Of a stretch of 64,000 nt of DNA, positions 28,909 to 38,726 are shown in pieces; within the stretch, counting starts at the first letter, position 1; every line of letters starts with the position of its first letter. The DNA is from an uncultured Bacteroidales bacterium. GTDB lineage: Bacteria; Bacteroidota; Bacteroidia; Bacteroidales; UBA11471. The stretch spans positions 62,001 through 126,000 of the forward strand of contig CALUZW010000004.1 of NCBI GenBank assembly GCA_944325415.1, given 5' to 3'. The notes below the pieces were generated by a model. It was not told the origin of the DNA, searched no databases, and was given only the letters and a program-made list of their open reading frames with translations. Position numbers and translations under genes: made by a program.

Positions 28909-30918
28909 ATGGACAACAAAGTAACTAATCTGGCAGCCGACAACATTCGCATTTTGGCTGCCTCTATGGTTGAAAAAGCCAACTCGGGCCACCCCGGAGG
29001 AGCCATGGGCGGAGCCGATTTTGTCAACATTCTTTTCTCGGAATATCTGGTGTACGACCCCGAAAATCCCCGTTGGGAAGGTCGCGACCGTTTCTTCCTC
29101 GACCCGGGACACATGTCGCCCATGCTCTACTCGGTACTGGCCCTCACCGGCAAGTTCACCATGGAAGAGCTGAGCCAGTTCCGCCAATGGGACAGCCCCA
29201 CGCCGGGCCACCCCGAAGTGAACGTCATGCGCGGCATCGAAAACACCTCGGGCCCGCTGGGTCAGGGACACACCTTTGCCGTGGGAGCCGCCATCGCCGC
29301 CAAGTTCCTCAAAGCCCGTCTCGGCGAGGTGATGAACCAGACGATATATGCCTACATCTCCGACGGCGGTGTACAGGAAGAGATTTCGCAAGGCGCCGGC
29401 CGTCTGGCAGGCCACCTGGGACTCGACAACCTCATCATGTTCTACGACTCCAACGACATACAGCTCTCGACGGCCACCAACGCCGTGACCAGCGAAGATG
29501 TCGCCAAGAAATACGAAGCCTGGGGCTGGAAAGTTCTCGAAATCAACGGTAACGACCCCGACCAGATACGCCGCGCCCTCAACGAAGCCCGTGAGGTGAA
29601 GGGCCAACCCACCCTCATCATCGGCAAGACCGTCATGGGTAAGGGTGCCCGCAAGGCCGACGGCAGCAGCTACGAAAACAACTGCGCCACCCACGGTGCC
29701 CCCCTCGGCGGAGACGCCTACGTCAACACCATCAAGAACCTGGGCGGAGACCCGGAAAATCCCTTCCATGTCTTCCCCGAAGTGCAGGCCCTCTACGCCG
29801 CCCGTGCCGAAGAGCTCAAAAAAATCGTGGCCGAGCGCTACGCCGCCCGCGATGCTTGGGCCAAGGCCAACCCCGAACTGGCCGCCAAGATGGAGAGCTG
29901 GTTTGCCGGTAACGTACCTACCGTCGACTGGGCAGCCATCGAGCAGAAACCCGGCGCCGCCACACGTGCCGCATCGGCCACCGTACTCGGTGCCCTGGCC
30001 ACACAGGTAGAGAACATGATTGTCGCCTCGGCCGACCTCTCCAACTCCGACAAGACCGACGGCTTCCTGAAAAAGACCCACGCCTTCACGCGCGACGACT
30101 TCTCGGGAGCCTTCCTCCAAGCCGGCGTATCGGAACTCACCATGGCCTGCTGCGCCATAGGTATGGCCCTGCACGGCGGTGTGATACCGGCCTGCGCCAC
30201 CTTCTTTGTATTCTCCGACTACATGAAACCGGCAGCCCGCATGGCGGCTCTCATGGAGACCCCCGTGAAGTTCATCTGGACCCACGACGCCTTCCGCGTA
30301 GGCGAAGACGGCCCCACGCACGAACCGGTAGAACAGGAAGCCCAGATACGACTCCTCGAAAAACTCAAAAACCACAAGGGCCACAACTCGATGCTGGTAC
30401 TGCGCCCGGCCGACGCCGAAGAGACCACCGTGGCCTGGCGACTGGCCATGGAGAACACCACCACTCCCACGGCGCTCATCTTCTCGCGGCAGAACATCGC
30501 CAACCTGCCCGCCGGTAACGATTACAGCCTCGTAGCCAAAGGTGCCTACATCGTGGCCGGCTCCGATGCCAAGCCCGACGTGGTACTGGTAGCATCGGGT
30601 TCGGAAGTATCGACCCTCGTGGCCGGTGCCGAGAAACTCCGCGCCGAAGGCATCAAGGTGCGCATCGTATCGGCTCCGTCGGAAGGACTCTTCCGCAACC
30701 AGAGCAAAGAATACCAGGAAAGCGTTATCCCCACGGGAGCCAAGGTATTCGGCCTCACCGCCGGACTGCCCGTCACCCTCGAAGGGCTGGTAGGCGCCAA
30801 CGGCAAGGTATTCGGTCTCGAATCGTTCGGCTTCTCGGCCCCCTACAAGGTACTCGACGAGAAACTCGGCTTCACCGCCCAGAACGTCTACGACCAGGTA
30901 AAAGCCCTGCTGGCCTAA
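28909..30918 (+). CDS. tkt: transketolase
   Basis: This 669-residue, single-chain TPP enzyme of the pentose phosphate pathway transfers two-carbon units from xylulose 5-phosphate, the product of the ara pathway. Key parts: NSGHPGGAMGGADF near the N-terminus, PGHMSPMLYSVLALTG, PLGQGHTFAVGAAIAAKFL (TPP pyrophosphate region), YAYISDGGVQEEISQGAGRLAGHLGLDNLIMFYDSNDIQ, and DAFRVGEDGPTHEPVEQEAQIRL in the pyrimidine domain. It is the last gene of the arabinose operon, 11 bp after araB, with a strong terminator behind it. Confidence 0.95.
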   Translation: MDNKVTNLAADNIRILAASMVEKANSGHPGGAMGGADFVNILFSEYLVYDPENPRWEGRDRFFLDPGHMSPMLYSVLALTGKFTMEELSQFRQWDSPTPGHPEVNVMRGIENTSGPLGQGHTFAVGAAIAAKFLKARLGEVMNQTIYAYISDGGVQEEISQGAGRLAGHLGLDNLIMFYDSNDIQLSTATNAVTSEDVAKKYEAWGWKVLEINGNDPDQIRRALNEAREVKGQPTLIIGKTVMGKGARKADGSSYENNCATHGAPLGGDAYVNTIKNLGGDPENPFHVFPEVQALYAARAEELKKIVAERYAARDAWAKANPELAAKMESWFAGNVPTVDWAAIEQKPGAATRAASATVLGALATQVENMIVASADLSNSDKTDGFLKKTHAFTRDDFSGAFLQAGVSELTMACCAIGMALHGGVIPACATFFVFSDYMKPAARMAALMETPVKFIWTHDAFRVGEDGPTHEPVEQEAQIRLLEKLKNHKGHNSMLVLRPADAEETTVAWRLAMENTTTPTALIFSRQNIANLPAGNDYSLVAKGAYIVAGSDAKPDVVLVASGSEVSTLVAGAEKLRAEGIKVRIVSAPSEGLFRNQSKEYQESVIPTGAKVFGLTAGLPVTLEGLVGANGKVFGLESFGFSAPYKVLDEKLGFTAQNVYDQVKALLA

Positions 30919-30947
30919 CCGCTCGGCATCATTTAATACAAGGTAAG

Positions 30948-30982
30948 AAAGCCGGTCCGCTATGTTAGCGGACCGGCTTTTT
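30948..30982 (+). terminator. terminator of the arabinose operon
   Basis: AAAGCCGGTCCGC (30948-30960) pairs perfectly with GCGGACCGGCTTT (30968-30980) over a 7-base loop and ends in a T run. Bases 30983-31190 beyond it contain no gene I can support. Confidence 0.92.
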
Positions 30983-31191
30983 GCGTCTAAACCTATCCCT
31001 CTATCTGCAAAACGACTACGAAAACCAGCCCCTTGCACCGTCGTGAATATCATCGGGTTGCACCGCGACATGGAACCTTACACCACGTTTTCAGCCCGCG
31101 TGAAGAGAGCCGACAATCAATCACAACAGTTTTTTAGTCAACAAGTTATAAACAGAAATATGAAATTAATAAAAAATTTCTGTCGAAAAAT

Positions 31192-31222
31192 TTTGACTGA
31201 AAATATTTGATATATATCTTTG
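31192..31222 (+). promoter_or_regulatory. promoter of the coiled-coil lipoprotein
   Basis: TTTG at 31192-31195 and TATCTTTG at 31215-31222, 19 bp apart, are an exact match to the Bacteroidota consensus. The implied 5' untranslated leader is about 100 nt, AT-rich and without an obvious secondary structure. Confidence 0.75.
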
Positions 31223-31332
31223 CCGCAAAAACAAATAGGTCTTTACGTCACGCTATTCAGGAAAAAGTACACTCTTAAAATACCAATAATTATCATAAAT
31301 AACAAAAAACCACTAACCAAATTTGGGAAATT

Positions 31333-34300
31333 ATGAAAAAAAAGTTTCTAACAGGAATGTTACTGGGGACGCTGGCTCTGTCGGCTACCCCGTTTGTTGT
31401 GGGCTGTTCCGACGATGACGACATCAGCCGTCTGGAAGAACAGATGGCAACCAACCAGAACACGGCAACCGTCGACAAGAACGAGTTGCTCAACCTCATC
31501 AACGAGACCAAAGCCGCTCTCGAAGAACAACTCGAACTGGCTGTCTCGGGTAAGGCCGACAGCCAGGAGGTCATCGACCTACAAGCCAAGGTTACCGCTC
31601 TTACCGAACAGCTCAACGCGGCTTCGGAGGGTGCTGCCGAGCAGATTACTTCGCTCATCGAGCAAATCAACGGCCTGGTAGCCGATGTCAATAAGGTATC
31701 GGGCGACCTCGATGGTCAGAAAGTAGAACTCGAAGGCGAAATCGCTGCCGTGAAGGAGGCTCTCGACAAAGCCAACGCCGACAACAGCGCAAGCACCCAG
31801 GATCTGAAAGACCAACTCGCTTCGCTGAAAGACGAACTGGCCAAGCTCAACGAGCAGGTGGGTGGTGTCGATGGCGCTCTCGACGCTCAGAAACAGGAAC
31901 TCCAGAATCAGATTGCCGCTGTTGAGAAAGAACTCGGCGATGCCGTCGCTGTCAACAGCGAAAAAATCGCAACGATGACCGAAGAGCTGACCGACCTGCA
32001 AAACGAACTCAAAAATGTAAATACGCTGATTGAGAAAAACGGCGAATCGATTGCCGACCTCACTCTGAAAATCGAAAACCTCGAAGGGCTCACCGCCAAA
32101 GTTGAGGCCCTCGAAAGCAGCAGCGAAGGCTACGCCAGCGATATCAACGAAATCAACACCAAACTTCAATCGATTGTCTCGGGCAATGCCACCATTGAGC
32201 AGGAGTTGCGCGGAAAAATCGACGCCCTCTCGCAGCAGATGAGCTCGCTCGTGGCCGAGAGCGATTTCAGCGCACTGGCCGAACGGGTTACGGCTCTCGA
32301 AACCTATAAAAACGGAGTTCTGCAAACGGCTCTCAACGGAAAGGCCGATGCCGACGACCTCTCAGCCGCCCTGTTACGCATCACCACGCTCGAAGGGAAC
32401 ATGGGCTCCTACGACCTGAGTGCCATTGATGCCGAAATAGAGCAATTGAAGAGCGACTACAACAACATTATCGGCATGATCAACGCTCAGATTCAGAGCT
32501 TCATGTATATTCCTGCCTCGGCCGACCGTACCGTAGATTTCAGCTACCTCCTGCTCGACATACACGAGGCTGAGGTTGAAGAAGGCGAAGACCCCTATGC
32601 CGACGGCACCTACAAGCAACTGGCCTCGCCGGTGAAAAAAGAGCTGCGCTTCCGCGTATCGCCGGCTGCCGCCGCTGCCGACTTTGCCGACAACTACACC
32701 GTGTCGTTTGAGAAATACCAGCAACGCTCCATCGACGACGATGTGTTTGCCATCGAGTTGGAAAGCGCCGATGCCACTACCGGTATCGTTACCTTCTCGG
32801 TTACCGTGGCCAACCCCGAATCGTTGACCGACGGTACCACGGCCTGGTCGTCTTGCCTCTTTGTGAGAAGCGCCGAGTCGGATTCGGTAATGACCGACCT
32901 CTCTTCGGACTTCTTCACTCTGACCGCCGAAATCGAGAAAATCGAGGGTATCTATGCCAACTCCGAGAGCAACGTATCGAGTAAGGAACTCGTGGTAGAA
33001 GATGCCGAATCGATCAGCTATCCGCTCATTCTGTGCGATAACAAGGGTGCCTTCTCTTCGGACGAAAATCTGCTCGACAGCTACGACATTGCCTACTCGG
33101 TAGCCTACAAGTTCGTATCCGAAGACGACGACTTCTTCACATTCACCACCGAAGGAAACGCCGCCTCGATAGCCGTTGCCCAGCCGCTCAACTCGGCCAG
33201 CTACAATAAGACGGCTCACATCGAAGCTACCCTCACGGTAACGGCCGAAGGCAAGAACTACGACTTCGTTACCACCTACCAGACCGTTACGCTGGTTGCA
33301 AAAACTGAATTTGAAGGCACACTGGCACCCATCAGCTTCAAGTTTGAAGAGGGTCTCGACAAGACTTTCTCCATCGACGAGATTGCCGAGTGCGTAGGTA
33401 TAGACAAGGCCCTCCTCACCACCAACAACTTCGCACAAGAAGCATTGAGCGGCGTAACCGGCCTTACAGCAACCTGGTCGGCAGATGGTATAAAACTGGA
33501 AGTTGCCGAGAACACGGGTATAACACTGCCTGAGGGCAACATTGTAACCATCACCCTGAACGGTCAAAGCGGACAAAGTGGCAAGACCATCACGCTCGAC
33601 GTTACCATCGATCAGGTAATGCCCGCCATGCACACCTTCCTGACGAAAGAAGATGACTTCGGTACCCAGATTCTGTACAACTACGACAACACCGATTGGA
33701 ATGCAAGTCTCGATATCAAAGACTTCTTCAACGACACCCAGAATGCCGACACACTCGAAAAATATTACGGCGCGGGAGCATTTACCATCGAGTACACCGT
33801 AGCTGTTATCGGCGAAGATGAAGAGGGTGATGAGACGGTAACAACCGTAAGCGACGGCGGTACCCAAGCAGGTGTAAGCCTTAGTAGCGTCGGCGTAATC
33901 ACCATTGATAACGATGCCTATGCAGGCAATGTCATCAGAGTAACGGCCGAAGCTAACCTGAACAGCACCGGAGCCGAAATCGCCACCCCGAAAGCAATCG
34001 AGTTTACCGTACAACCCATCGCTACCCGATGGAGCCAGGCCGGCACTCCCGCCACACTGGGCAAAGGTGAATCTATCGACCTGGCCAAAGGGCTCATGCT
34101 CTCGACCACGGTTGGTGCCAAACTCGACGCTCTCAACGGTGTAGTCGACGAGATTACCCTGTGGAAAGACGGTGCCGACTATACCACAGCCAACGACGCA
34201 ACAAGTGGTTCGGCCGAAGAGAATGCACTGGCCACGGCATTCGGTACCAGCAAAAATCTGACAACGGTTTACGGTGTTGACAACTTCACTGTCAGCTACG

Positions 34301-34500
34301 AGATTATCGAAGGCGATACCTATGTAACGCTCTCGGGCAGCACCATCACGATGAAAGATCTCGAAACGGCTCCCAACAAGGACGTTACCATCAAGGCCGA
34401 AATTACCATTGCTCCCACCCTGTGGGGTGTAAGCGGTATGCCCGCCAACGGAACGACAACCGTAACCTTTACCATTCCGCAAGCCGAATGGTCGAAATAA
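31333..34500 (+). CDS. large surface lipoprotein with long coiled-coil stalk
   Basis: This is a 1055-residue protein. A lipoprotein signal ends at Cys25 (TPFVVGC), followed directly by SDDDD, an acidic stretch resembling Bacteroidota lipoprotein export signals for the outer surface. Residues about 27-388 are a nearly continuous coiled coil with repeated LxxQI/LxxEL heptads. From about 389 (SFMYIPASADR) onward the protein is beta-rich, with several Ig-like or beta-sandwich segments rich in acidic residues and threonine. The N-terminal arrangement recalls Bacteroides proteins annotated as having a PL29-type N-terminal domain, but I see no lyase catalytic region. It is monocistronic with a strong promoter and terminator, and it is probably an abundant fibre or adhesin-like surface protein. 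Its function is unknown. Confidence 0.8.
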   Translation: MKKKFLTGMLLGTLALSATPFVVGCSDDDDISRLEEQMATNQNTATVDKNELLNLINETKAALEEQLELAVSGKADSQEVIDLQAKVTALTEQLNAASEGAAEQITSLIEQINGLVADVNKVSGDLDGQKVELEGEIAAVKEALDKANADNSASTQDLKDQLASLKDELAKLNEQVGGVDGALDAQKQELQNQIAAVEKELGDAVAVNSEKIATMTEELTDLQNELKNVNTLIEKNGESIADLTLKIENLEGLTAKVEALESSSEGYASDINEINTKLQSIVSGNATIEQELRGKIDALSQQMSSLVAESDFSALAERVTALETYKNGVLQTALNGKADADDLSAALLRITTLEGNMGSYDLSAIDAEIEQLKSDYNNIIGMINAQIQSFMYIPASADRTVDFSYLLLDIHEAEVEEGEDPYADGTYKQLASPVKKELRFRVSPAAAAADFADNYTVSFEKYQQRSIDDDVFAIELESADATTGIVTFSVTVANPESLTDGTTAWSSCLFVRSAESDSVMTDLSSDFFTLTAEIEKIEGIYANSESNVSSKELVVEDAESISYPLILCDNKGAFSSDENLLDSYDIAYSVAYKFVSEDDDFFTFTTEGNAASIAVAQPLNSASYNKTAHIEATLTVTAEGKNYDFVTTYQTVTLVAKTEFEGTLAPISFKFEEGLDKTFSIDEIAECVGIDKALLTTNNFAQEALSGVTGLTATWSADGIKLEVAENTGITLPEGNIVTITLNGQSGQSGKTITLDVTIDQVMPAMHTFLTKEDDFGTQILYNYDNTDWNASLDIKDFFNDTQNADTLEKYYGAGAFTIEYTVAVIGEDEEGDETVTTVSDGGTQAGVSLSSVGVITIDNDAYAGNVIRVTAEANLNSTGAEIATPKAIEFTVQPIATRWSQAGTPATLGKGESIDLAKGLMLSTTVGAKLDALNGVVDEITLWKDGADYTTANDATSGSAEENALATAFGTSKNLTTVYGVDNFTVSYEIIEGDTYVTLSGSTITMKDLETAPNKDVTIKAEITIAPTLWGVSGMPANGTTTVTFTIPQAEWSK

Positions 34501-34558
34501 CAACCAGTTAACCCCCTGACATAAGGAAATCCTGACCGAACTTTTTCCTTACTGTCCT

Positions 34559-34599
34559 ACTGCCGGTGAGATGTGAATCCCGCCGGCAGTCTCTTTTTT
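34559..34599 (+). terminator. terminator of the lipoprotein gene
   Basis: ACTGCCGG (34559-34566) pairs with CCGGCAGT (34583-34590) over a 16-base loop, followed shortly by TTTTTT. Confidence 0.75.
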
Positions 34600-34671
34600 A
34601 AAGACCCCTTAAAGGAAAATCCACACAAAACAGACAAAAAATCCACATCTGCTACAAAAAAAGAAACGTTA

Positions 34672-34703
34672 TTTGTAGTCGATATAACTTTTCTCTATTT
34701 TTG
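34672..34703 (+). promoter_or_regulatory. promoter of the GH3 gene
   Basis: TTTG at 34672-34675 and TATTTTTG at 34696-34703, 20 bp apart. The -7 box excludes the in-frame TTG at 34701 as a start codon and favours the ATG at 34725. Confidence 0.72.
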
Positions 34704-34724
34704 CATAAATACTTAATGATGCCC

Positions 34725-37313
34725 ATGAAGAAACAACTTATTGCCTGCTTATGCGCCGGGCTGTGTCTGTTCACCGTCGAGGCGCAAGATGTACTTCCTT
34801 ACCAAAATGCCAACCTCTCGCCCGCCGAACGGGCCGAAGACCTGCTGCACCGTCTCACGCTGAAAGAGAAGGTGTCGCTCATGAAAAACGGCTCGGCCGC
34901 TGTCGACCGGCTGGGTATTCCCGCCTACGACTGGTGGAACGAAGCACTGCATGGCGTGGGACGCGCCGGGCTGGCTACCGTCTTCCCGCAAACCATAGGT
35001 ATGGCCGCCACCTTCGACGACCAGGCCGTGTATGAAACATTCGATATCGTATCGGACGAGGCACGCGCCAAACACCACCGCTTCAAGAACAGCCAGGACC
35101 AGTTGAAACGTTACCAGGGACTTACCTTCTGGACGCCCAACATCAACATCTTCCGCGACCCGCGCTGGGGACGCGGCCAGGAGACCTACGGCGAAGACCC
35201 CTACCTCACCGGACGCATGGGCGTAGCCGTCGTTCTGGGTCTGCAAGGCGACACGACCGCCCGTTACAACAAGTTGCACGCCTGCGCCAAACACTTTGCC
35301 GTGCACAGCGGCCCGGAGTGGAACCGCCACTCGTTCGACGCCGAAAACATATCGCCCCGCGACCTGTGGGAGACCTACCTGCCGGCCTTCAAGGAGTTGG
35401 TGCAGGAGGCTCACGTCAAGGAGGTGATGTGTGCCTACAACCGCTACGAGGGCGAACCCTGTTGCGGCAGCAAACAACTGCTCATACACATTCTGCGTGA
35501 ACAGTGGGGCTACCGCGACATCGTAGTCTCGGATTGCAGCGCCATTACCGACTTCTTTAAAAAGAACCACCACGAGACCCACCCCTCGAAAGAGGCCGCT
35601 TCGGCCGACGCCGTAATCAGCGGCACCGACCTCGAATGTGGCAGCAACTACTCGTCGCTGGTACAGGCCGTGCGCCAGGGCCTCATCACCGAAGCCCAAA
35701 TCGACACCTCGGTGCGCCGCCTGCTGAAAGCCCGTTTCGAACTGGGCCTTCTCGACCCCGACAGCCTTGTGCCCTGGTCGAAGATTCCCTACTCGGTAGT
35801 CGACTGCGACAAACACAAGGCCAAAGCCCTCGAAATGGCCCGCAAGAGCATGACCCTCCTCTATAACAAAGCGGGCATACTCCCCCTCGAAAAGGGCAAA
35901 CGCATCGCCGTAGTGGGACCCAATGCCGCCGACTCGGTAATGCAGTGGGGCAACTACAACGGATTCCCCTCGCACACCACCACCCTGCTCCTCGGCTTAC
36001 AGGAAAAAGGCATCGACTTCACCTACCAGAAAGGGTGCAACTGGGTGGAAGACAAGATTTTCAACAGCGTATTCGACCGCTGCACCTCCCATGGAAAGAC
36101 CGGTTTCTCGGCTACCTACTGGAACAACACCGAGATGCAGGGCGAAGCGGTAACCCGCACACACGTCTCGCTGCCGTTTAACTTCGACATCGGCGGTGCC
36201 GACGGATTCGCCGCAGGCGTGTCGCTCTACGACTTCTCGGGCCGCTACACCGCCACCTTCACCCCCGAGCGCGACGGTGAATATGTATTCACGCTCTCGG
36301 CCAACGACGGATTCCGCCTCATCGTCGACGGCGACACCCTCTCCAATCTCTGGTACGACTCACAATCGCGTGCCAACAACGAAATAAAATTCACGGCCGA
36401 AGGCGGCCGCTCCTACAACGTCGTTGTAGAATATGTACAGGGCGGCGGCGAAGGCCACCTGCGCTTCGACATAGGCCAGTACAACAGTGTCGACCCCGAA
36501 GCACTGGCCCGCAGCATCGACGAAGATGTTGTAATCTTTGCCGGTGGCATCACCCCCCGCCTCGAAGGCGAGGAGATGCGGGTGAACTATCCCGGCTTCA
36601 AAAAGGGCGACCGCACCGTCATCGAACTGCCCCAGGTGCAGAGAGAGGTAATCAAAGCACTGAAAAAAGCCGGCAAGAAGGTGATTCTCATACTCAACTC
36701 GGGTAGCGCCATCGGTCTCGAAGAGGAGCTGCCCTGCGTCGATGCCATTCTGCAAGCCTGGTATCCGGGACAGGCCGGCGGCACAGCCGTAGCCGATGTA
36801 CTCTTCGGCGACTACAACCCGGCCGGACGTCTGCCCGTTACTTTCTACAAGAGTACGGCCCAACTGCCCGACTTCGAAGATTACAACATGACGGGCCGCA
36901 CCTACCGCTACATGACCGAAGAGCCTCTCTTCCCCTTCGGCCACGGACTGAGCTACACAACCTTTGACTACGGAAAGGCCTCCATCGCCAAAAAGATAAA
37001 GGCAGGCAAGGCCAGCGACATCACCATCACACTCACCAACAGCGGCAGCCGCGACGGCGACGAGGTGATACAGGTCTATGTTCGCAACCTGCAAGACCCG
37101 CAGGGACCGAAAAAATCGTTGCGTGCCTTCAAGCGTGTACACCTCAAAGCCGGCGAAACACAGAAAGTGCGCATCGATCTGCGACCCACGACATTCGACT
37201 TCTTCGACCCGGCCACCGGCTCGGTATGGTGCAAACCGGGAAAATATGAAATCCTCTACGGCGGAACATCGGACGACAAGGCGCTGAAATCGGTTACCGT
37301 GACCGTACAGTAA
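34725..37313 (+). CDS. GH3 beta-xylosidase/glucosidase with PA14 insert
   Basis: This is an 862-residue secreted enzyme. The signal peptide is MKKQLIACLCAGLCLFTVEAQ. YDWWNEALHGVGRAG and the nucleophile motif VVSDCSAITDFF (Asp270) are of the GH3 beta-xylosidase/alpha-arabinofuranosidase type; glucosidases usually have SDW. The (alpha/beta)6 domain follows, interrupted at about 459-585 by a PA14 domain (FSATYWNNTEMQGEAV to GHLRFDIGQYN) that could shape substrate binding. A fibronectin-III-like domain (about 755-862) closes the protein. It probably acts in the periplasm on xylo- or arabino-oligosaccharides. ATGs at 34716 and 34719 are alternative starts. It is a single-gene unit between a promoter and a terminator. 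Confidence 0.9.
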   Translation: MKKQLIACLCAGLCLFTVEAQDVLPYQNANLSPAERAEDLLHRLTLKEKVSLMKNGSAAVDRLGIPAYDWWNEALHGVGRAGLATVFPQTIGMAATFDDQAVYETFDIVSDEARAKHHRFKNSQDQLKRYQGLTFWTPNINIFRDPRWGRGQETYGEDPYLTGRMGVAVVLGLQGDTTARYNKLHACAKHFAVHSGPEWNRHSFDAENISPRDLWETYLPAFKELVQEAHVKEVMCAYNRYEGEPCCGSKQLLIHILREQWGYRDIVVSDCSAITDFFKKNHHETHPSKEAASADAVISGTDLECGSNYSSLVQAVRQGLITEAQIDTSVRRLLKARFELGLLDPDSLVPWSKIPYSVVDCDKHKAKALEMARKSMTLLYNKAGILPLEKGKRIAVVGPNAADSVMQWGNYNGFPSHTTTLLLGLQEKGIDFTYQKGCNWVEDKIFNSVFDRCTSHGKTGFSATYWNNTEMQGEAVTRTHVSLPFNFDIGGADGFAAGVSLYDFSGRYTATFTPERDGEYVFTLSANDGFRLIVDGDTLSNLWYDSQSRANNEIKFTAEGGRSYNVVVEYVQGGGEGHLRFDIGQYNSVDPEALARSIDEDVVIFAGGITPRLEGEEMRVNYPGFKKGDRTVIELPQVQREVIKALKKAGKKVILILNSGSAIGLEEELPCVDAILQAWYPGQAGGTAVADVLFGDYNPAGRLPVTFYKSTAQLPDFEDYNMTGRTYRYMTEEPLFPFGHGLSYTTFDYGKASIAKKIKAGKASDITITLTNSGSRDGDEVIQVYVRNLQDPQGPKKSLRAFKRVHLKAGETQKVRIDLRPTTFDFFDPATGSVWCKPGKYEILYGGTSDDKALKSVTVTVQ

Positions 37314-37337
37314 GCACTCCGTCGCTCTCCGAAACAG

Positions 37338-37377
37338 AAAACGGCGTATGCCCCTCGTGGGGTATACGCCGTTTTTT
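37338..37377. terminator. bidirectional terminator between GH3 and araC-type genes
   Basis: A 17-bp stem with one wobble pair (37338-37354 with 37359-37375) has the loop TCGT and A/T ends on both sides. It serves the convergent genes ending at 37313 and 37402. Confidence 0.88.
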
Positions 37378-37401
37378 ACTGTCGCAAGGAACCGCCGACT
37401 G

Positions 37402-38328
37402 TCAGCTCTGCTTGTACTCGGTGGGCGACATGCCCGTGCGCCGCTTGAAATAGGTGCCGAAAAACGACTGGTTGGGAAAGTTGAGGTAATAGGCTATCTG
37501 CTGAATACTCATCGAGGAATATTTCAACAGGTTCTTGGCTTCGAGAATGACACACTCGTCAATCCACTCGGCCGCCGACCGTCCGCTTACCTGCTTGATA
37601 ATCGTCGTCAGGTACTTAGGGGTAATATGCAACAGTGAGGCGTAAAAGCCTAGCGAACGCTCCTGGCAATAGTGCTGTTGCAACTGCATCAGGAATTCCT
37701 TGAAATACTCCTCTCCCCGATTCTTGGTGGGAGCGACAACATTTTCACTACGCATACGAAGTACCCGCTCGAAGATAGCACACAGCTTGTAAATAGCCAC
37801 ACTCGTGTATCCACGCAAAATTTCCTTTTGATAGACCTTTCCCGAAAGATTCTCCATCTCCCGTTCTATCGTGGCAAAAATCTGCCGTATGTCGTCAAGC
37901 TCCTCAGGCAGAATCGTCATGCACGGATTGTCGAGCAAGTGGATAAATTGCGGGAGGATACTTTTCAAGTCGATATGCACATCGCGAAGAAAACTCTCGT
38001 CAAACGCTATGAGATGCACCACACTGTCTTCTATCTCATCGACTTTGACTATGGAATTGGAGGCATTGATGTAAAGAGTATTTTCCCGCAGAATATACTG
38101 TTTGAGGTTGGAGGTAAACTTTACCTGCCCTTTTTCGCAAATAACAACGGTAACGGCATCGACCCGACAGGGATATTGAAACAGCGGTATTCCGCTTCGC
38201 GCCGTATCACTCTTGTTGATATTGTGATAAGTCGACACCAAACAACCGTCGTGAAACGATGCCTGCAACACTTTTGCATTCTTGTAGAGTTCCTGTAAAG
38301 AAAAACTCACAATGTCTTTTTTTTCCAT
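37402..38328 (-). CDS. AraC family transcriptional regulator
   Basis: This is a 308-residue protein. The N-terminal 190 residues form a cupin-like sensing region with no signal peptide. The C-terminal 100 residues are the AraC double HTH: SLGFYASLLHITPKYLTTIIKQVSGRSAAEWIDECVILEAKNLLKYSSMSIQQIAYYLNFPNQSFFGTYFKRRTGMSPTEYKQS, which contains the conserved second HTH and the family signature. It is divergent from the RND efflux operon across about 400 bp of AT-rich DNA, so it is the natural candidate to control that operon. The ligand is unknown. Confidence 0.9.
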   Translation of the reverse strand: MEKKDIVSFSLQELYKNAKVLQASFHDGCLVSTYHNINKSDTARSGIPLFQYPCRVDAVTVVICEKGQVKFTSNLKQYILRENTLYINASNSIVKVDEIEDSVVHLIAFDESFLRDVHIDLKSILPQFIHLLDNPCMTILPEELDDIRQIFATIEREMENLSGKVYQKEILRGYTSVAIYKLCAIFERVLRMRSENVVAPTKNRGEEYFKEFLMQLQQHYCQERSLGFYASLLHITPKYLTTIIKQVSGRSAAEWIDECVILEAKNLLKYSSMSIQQIAYYLNFPNQSFFGTYFKRRTGMSPTEYKQS

Positions 38329-38726
38329 AACTGTTCTTTTTATATCGCGAATATAGGAAATTTTGAATAATTCATTTTTCGATTTATTCTTTTTTTTACC
38401 ATTAAAAACACCAAGATAAGACTTTTAATATTATTTCACATATAAACATCTTAATAAGTACCAAATTCAGACTATATATAGGAAATATAAAACAATATTT
38501 ATAGAAAGCATATCGTCTAGCATATCTACAAATCAAATTAAACTTCTATCATTTCGAGTTTTTTTACAATGAATACGAAGCACTTATTCGTACATTACAC
38601 AAAGTTGTTCATTTTGTCTTACACAGGAACACAAAAAGATATTTTGAACAATAACGACGAATTTAAAATATCCGTTCCGCCATTGTTATGCTTTTCCTTT
38701 GCAGAAAAAATTTAACAACACGGATT
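38329..38726. promoter_or_regulatory. AT-rich divergent control region
   Basis: About 400 bp lie between the AraC gene and the efflux operon. It is far more AT-rich than its surroundings. A direct repeat of TTACACA at 38595-38601 and 38619-38625 (24 bp from start to start) lies about 105 bp before the efflux start and could be AraC-type half-sites. TTCCTTTG at 38694-38701 is a weak -7 candidate. No coding frame of note is present. Confidence 0.35.

Noticed and set aside
28906-31071. A 721-codon minus-strand frame opposite transketolase
   Set aside because: It is antisense to a conserved enzyme and runs through the terminator at 30948-30982. The translation resembles no protein family.
30962-31210. 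82-codon plus-strand frame after transketolase
   Set aside because: It begins in the loop of the terminator hairpin and has no recognisable sequence or ribosome-binding context.
32374-34503. A 709-codon minus-strand frame opposite the coiled-coil lipoprotein
   Set aside because: It has no signal, motif or promoter; the plus-strand gene has all three.
34701-34724. TTG start for the GH3 gene at 34701
   Set aside because: It lies inside the -7 promoter element; the ATG at 34725 gives a proper signal peptide.
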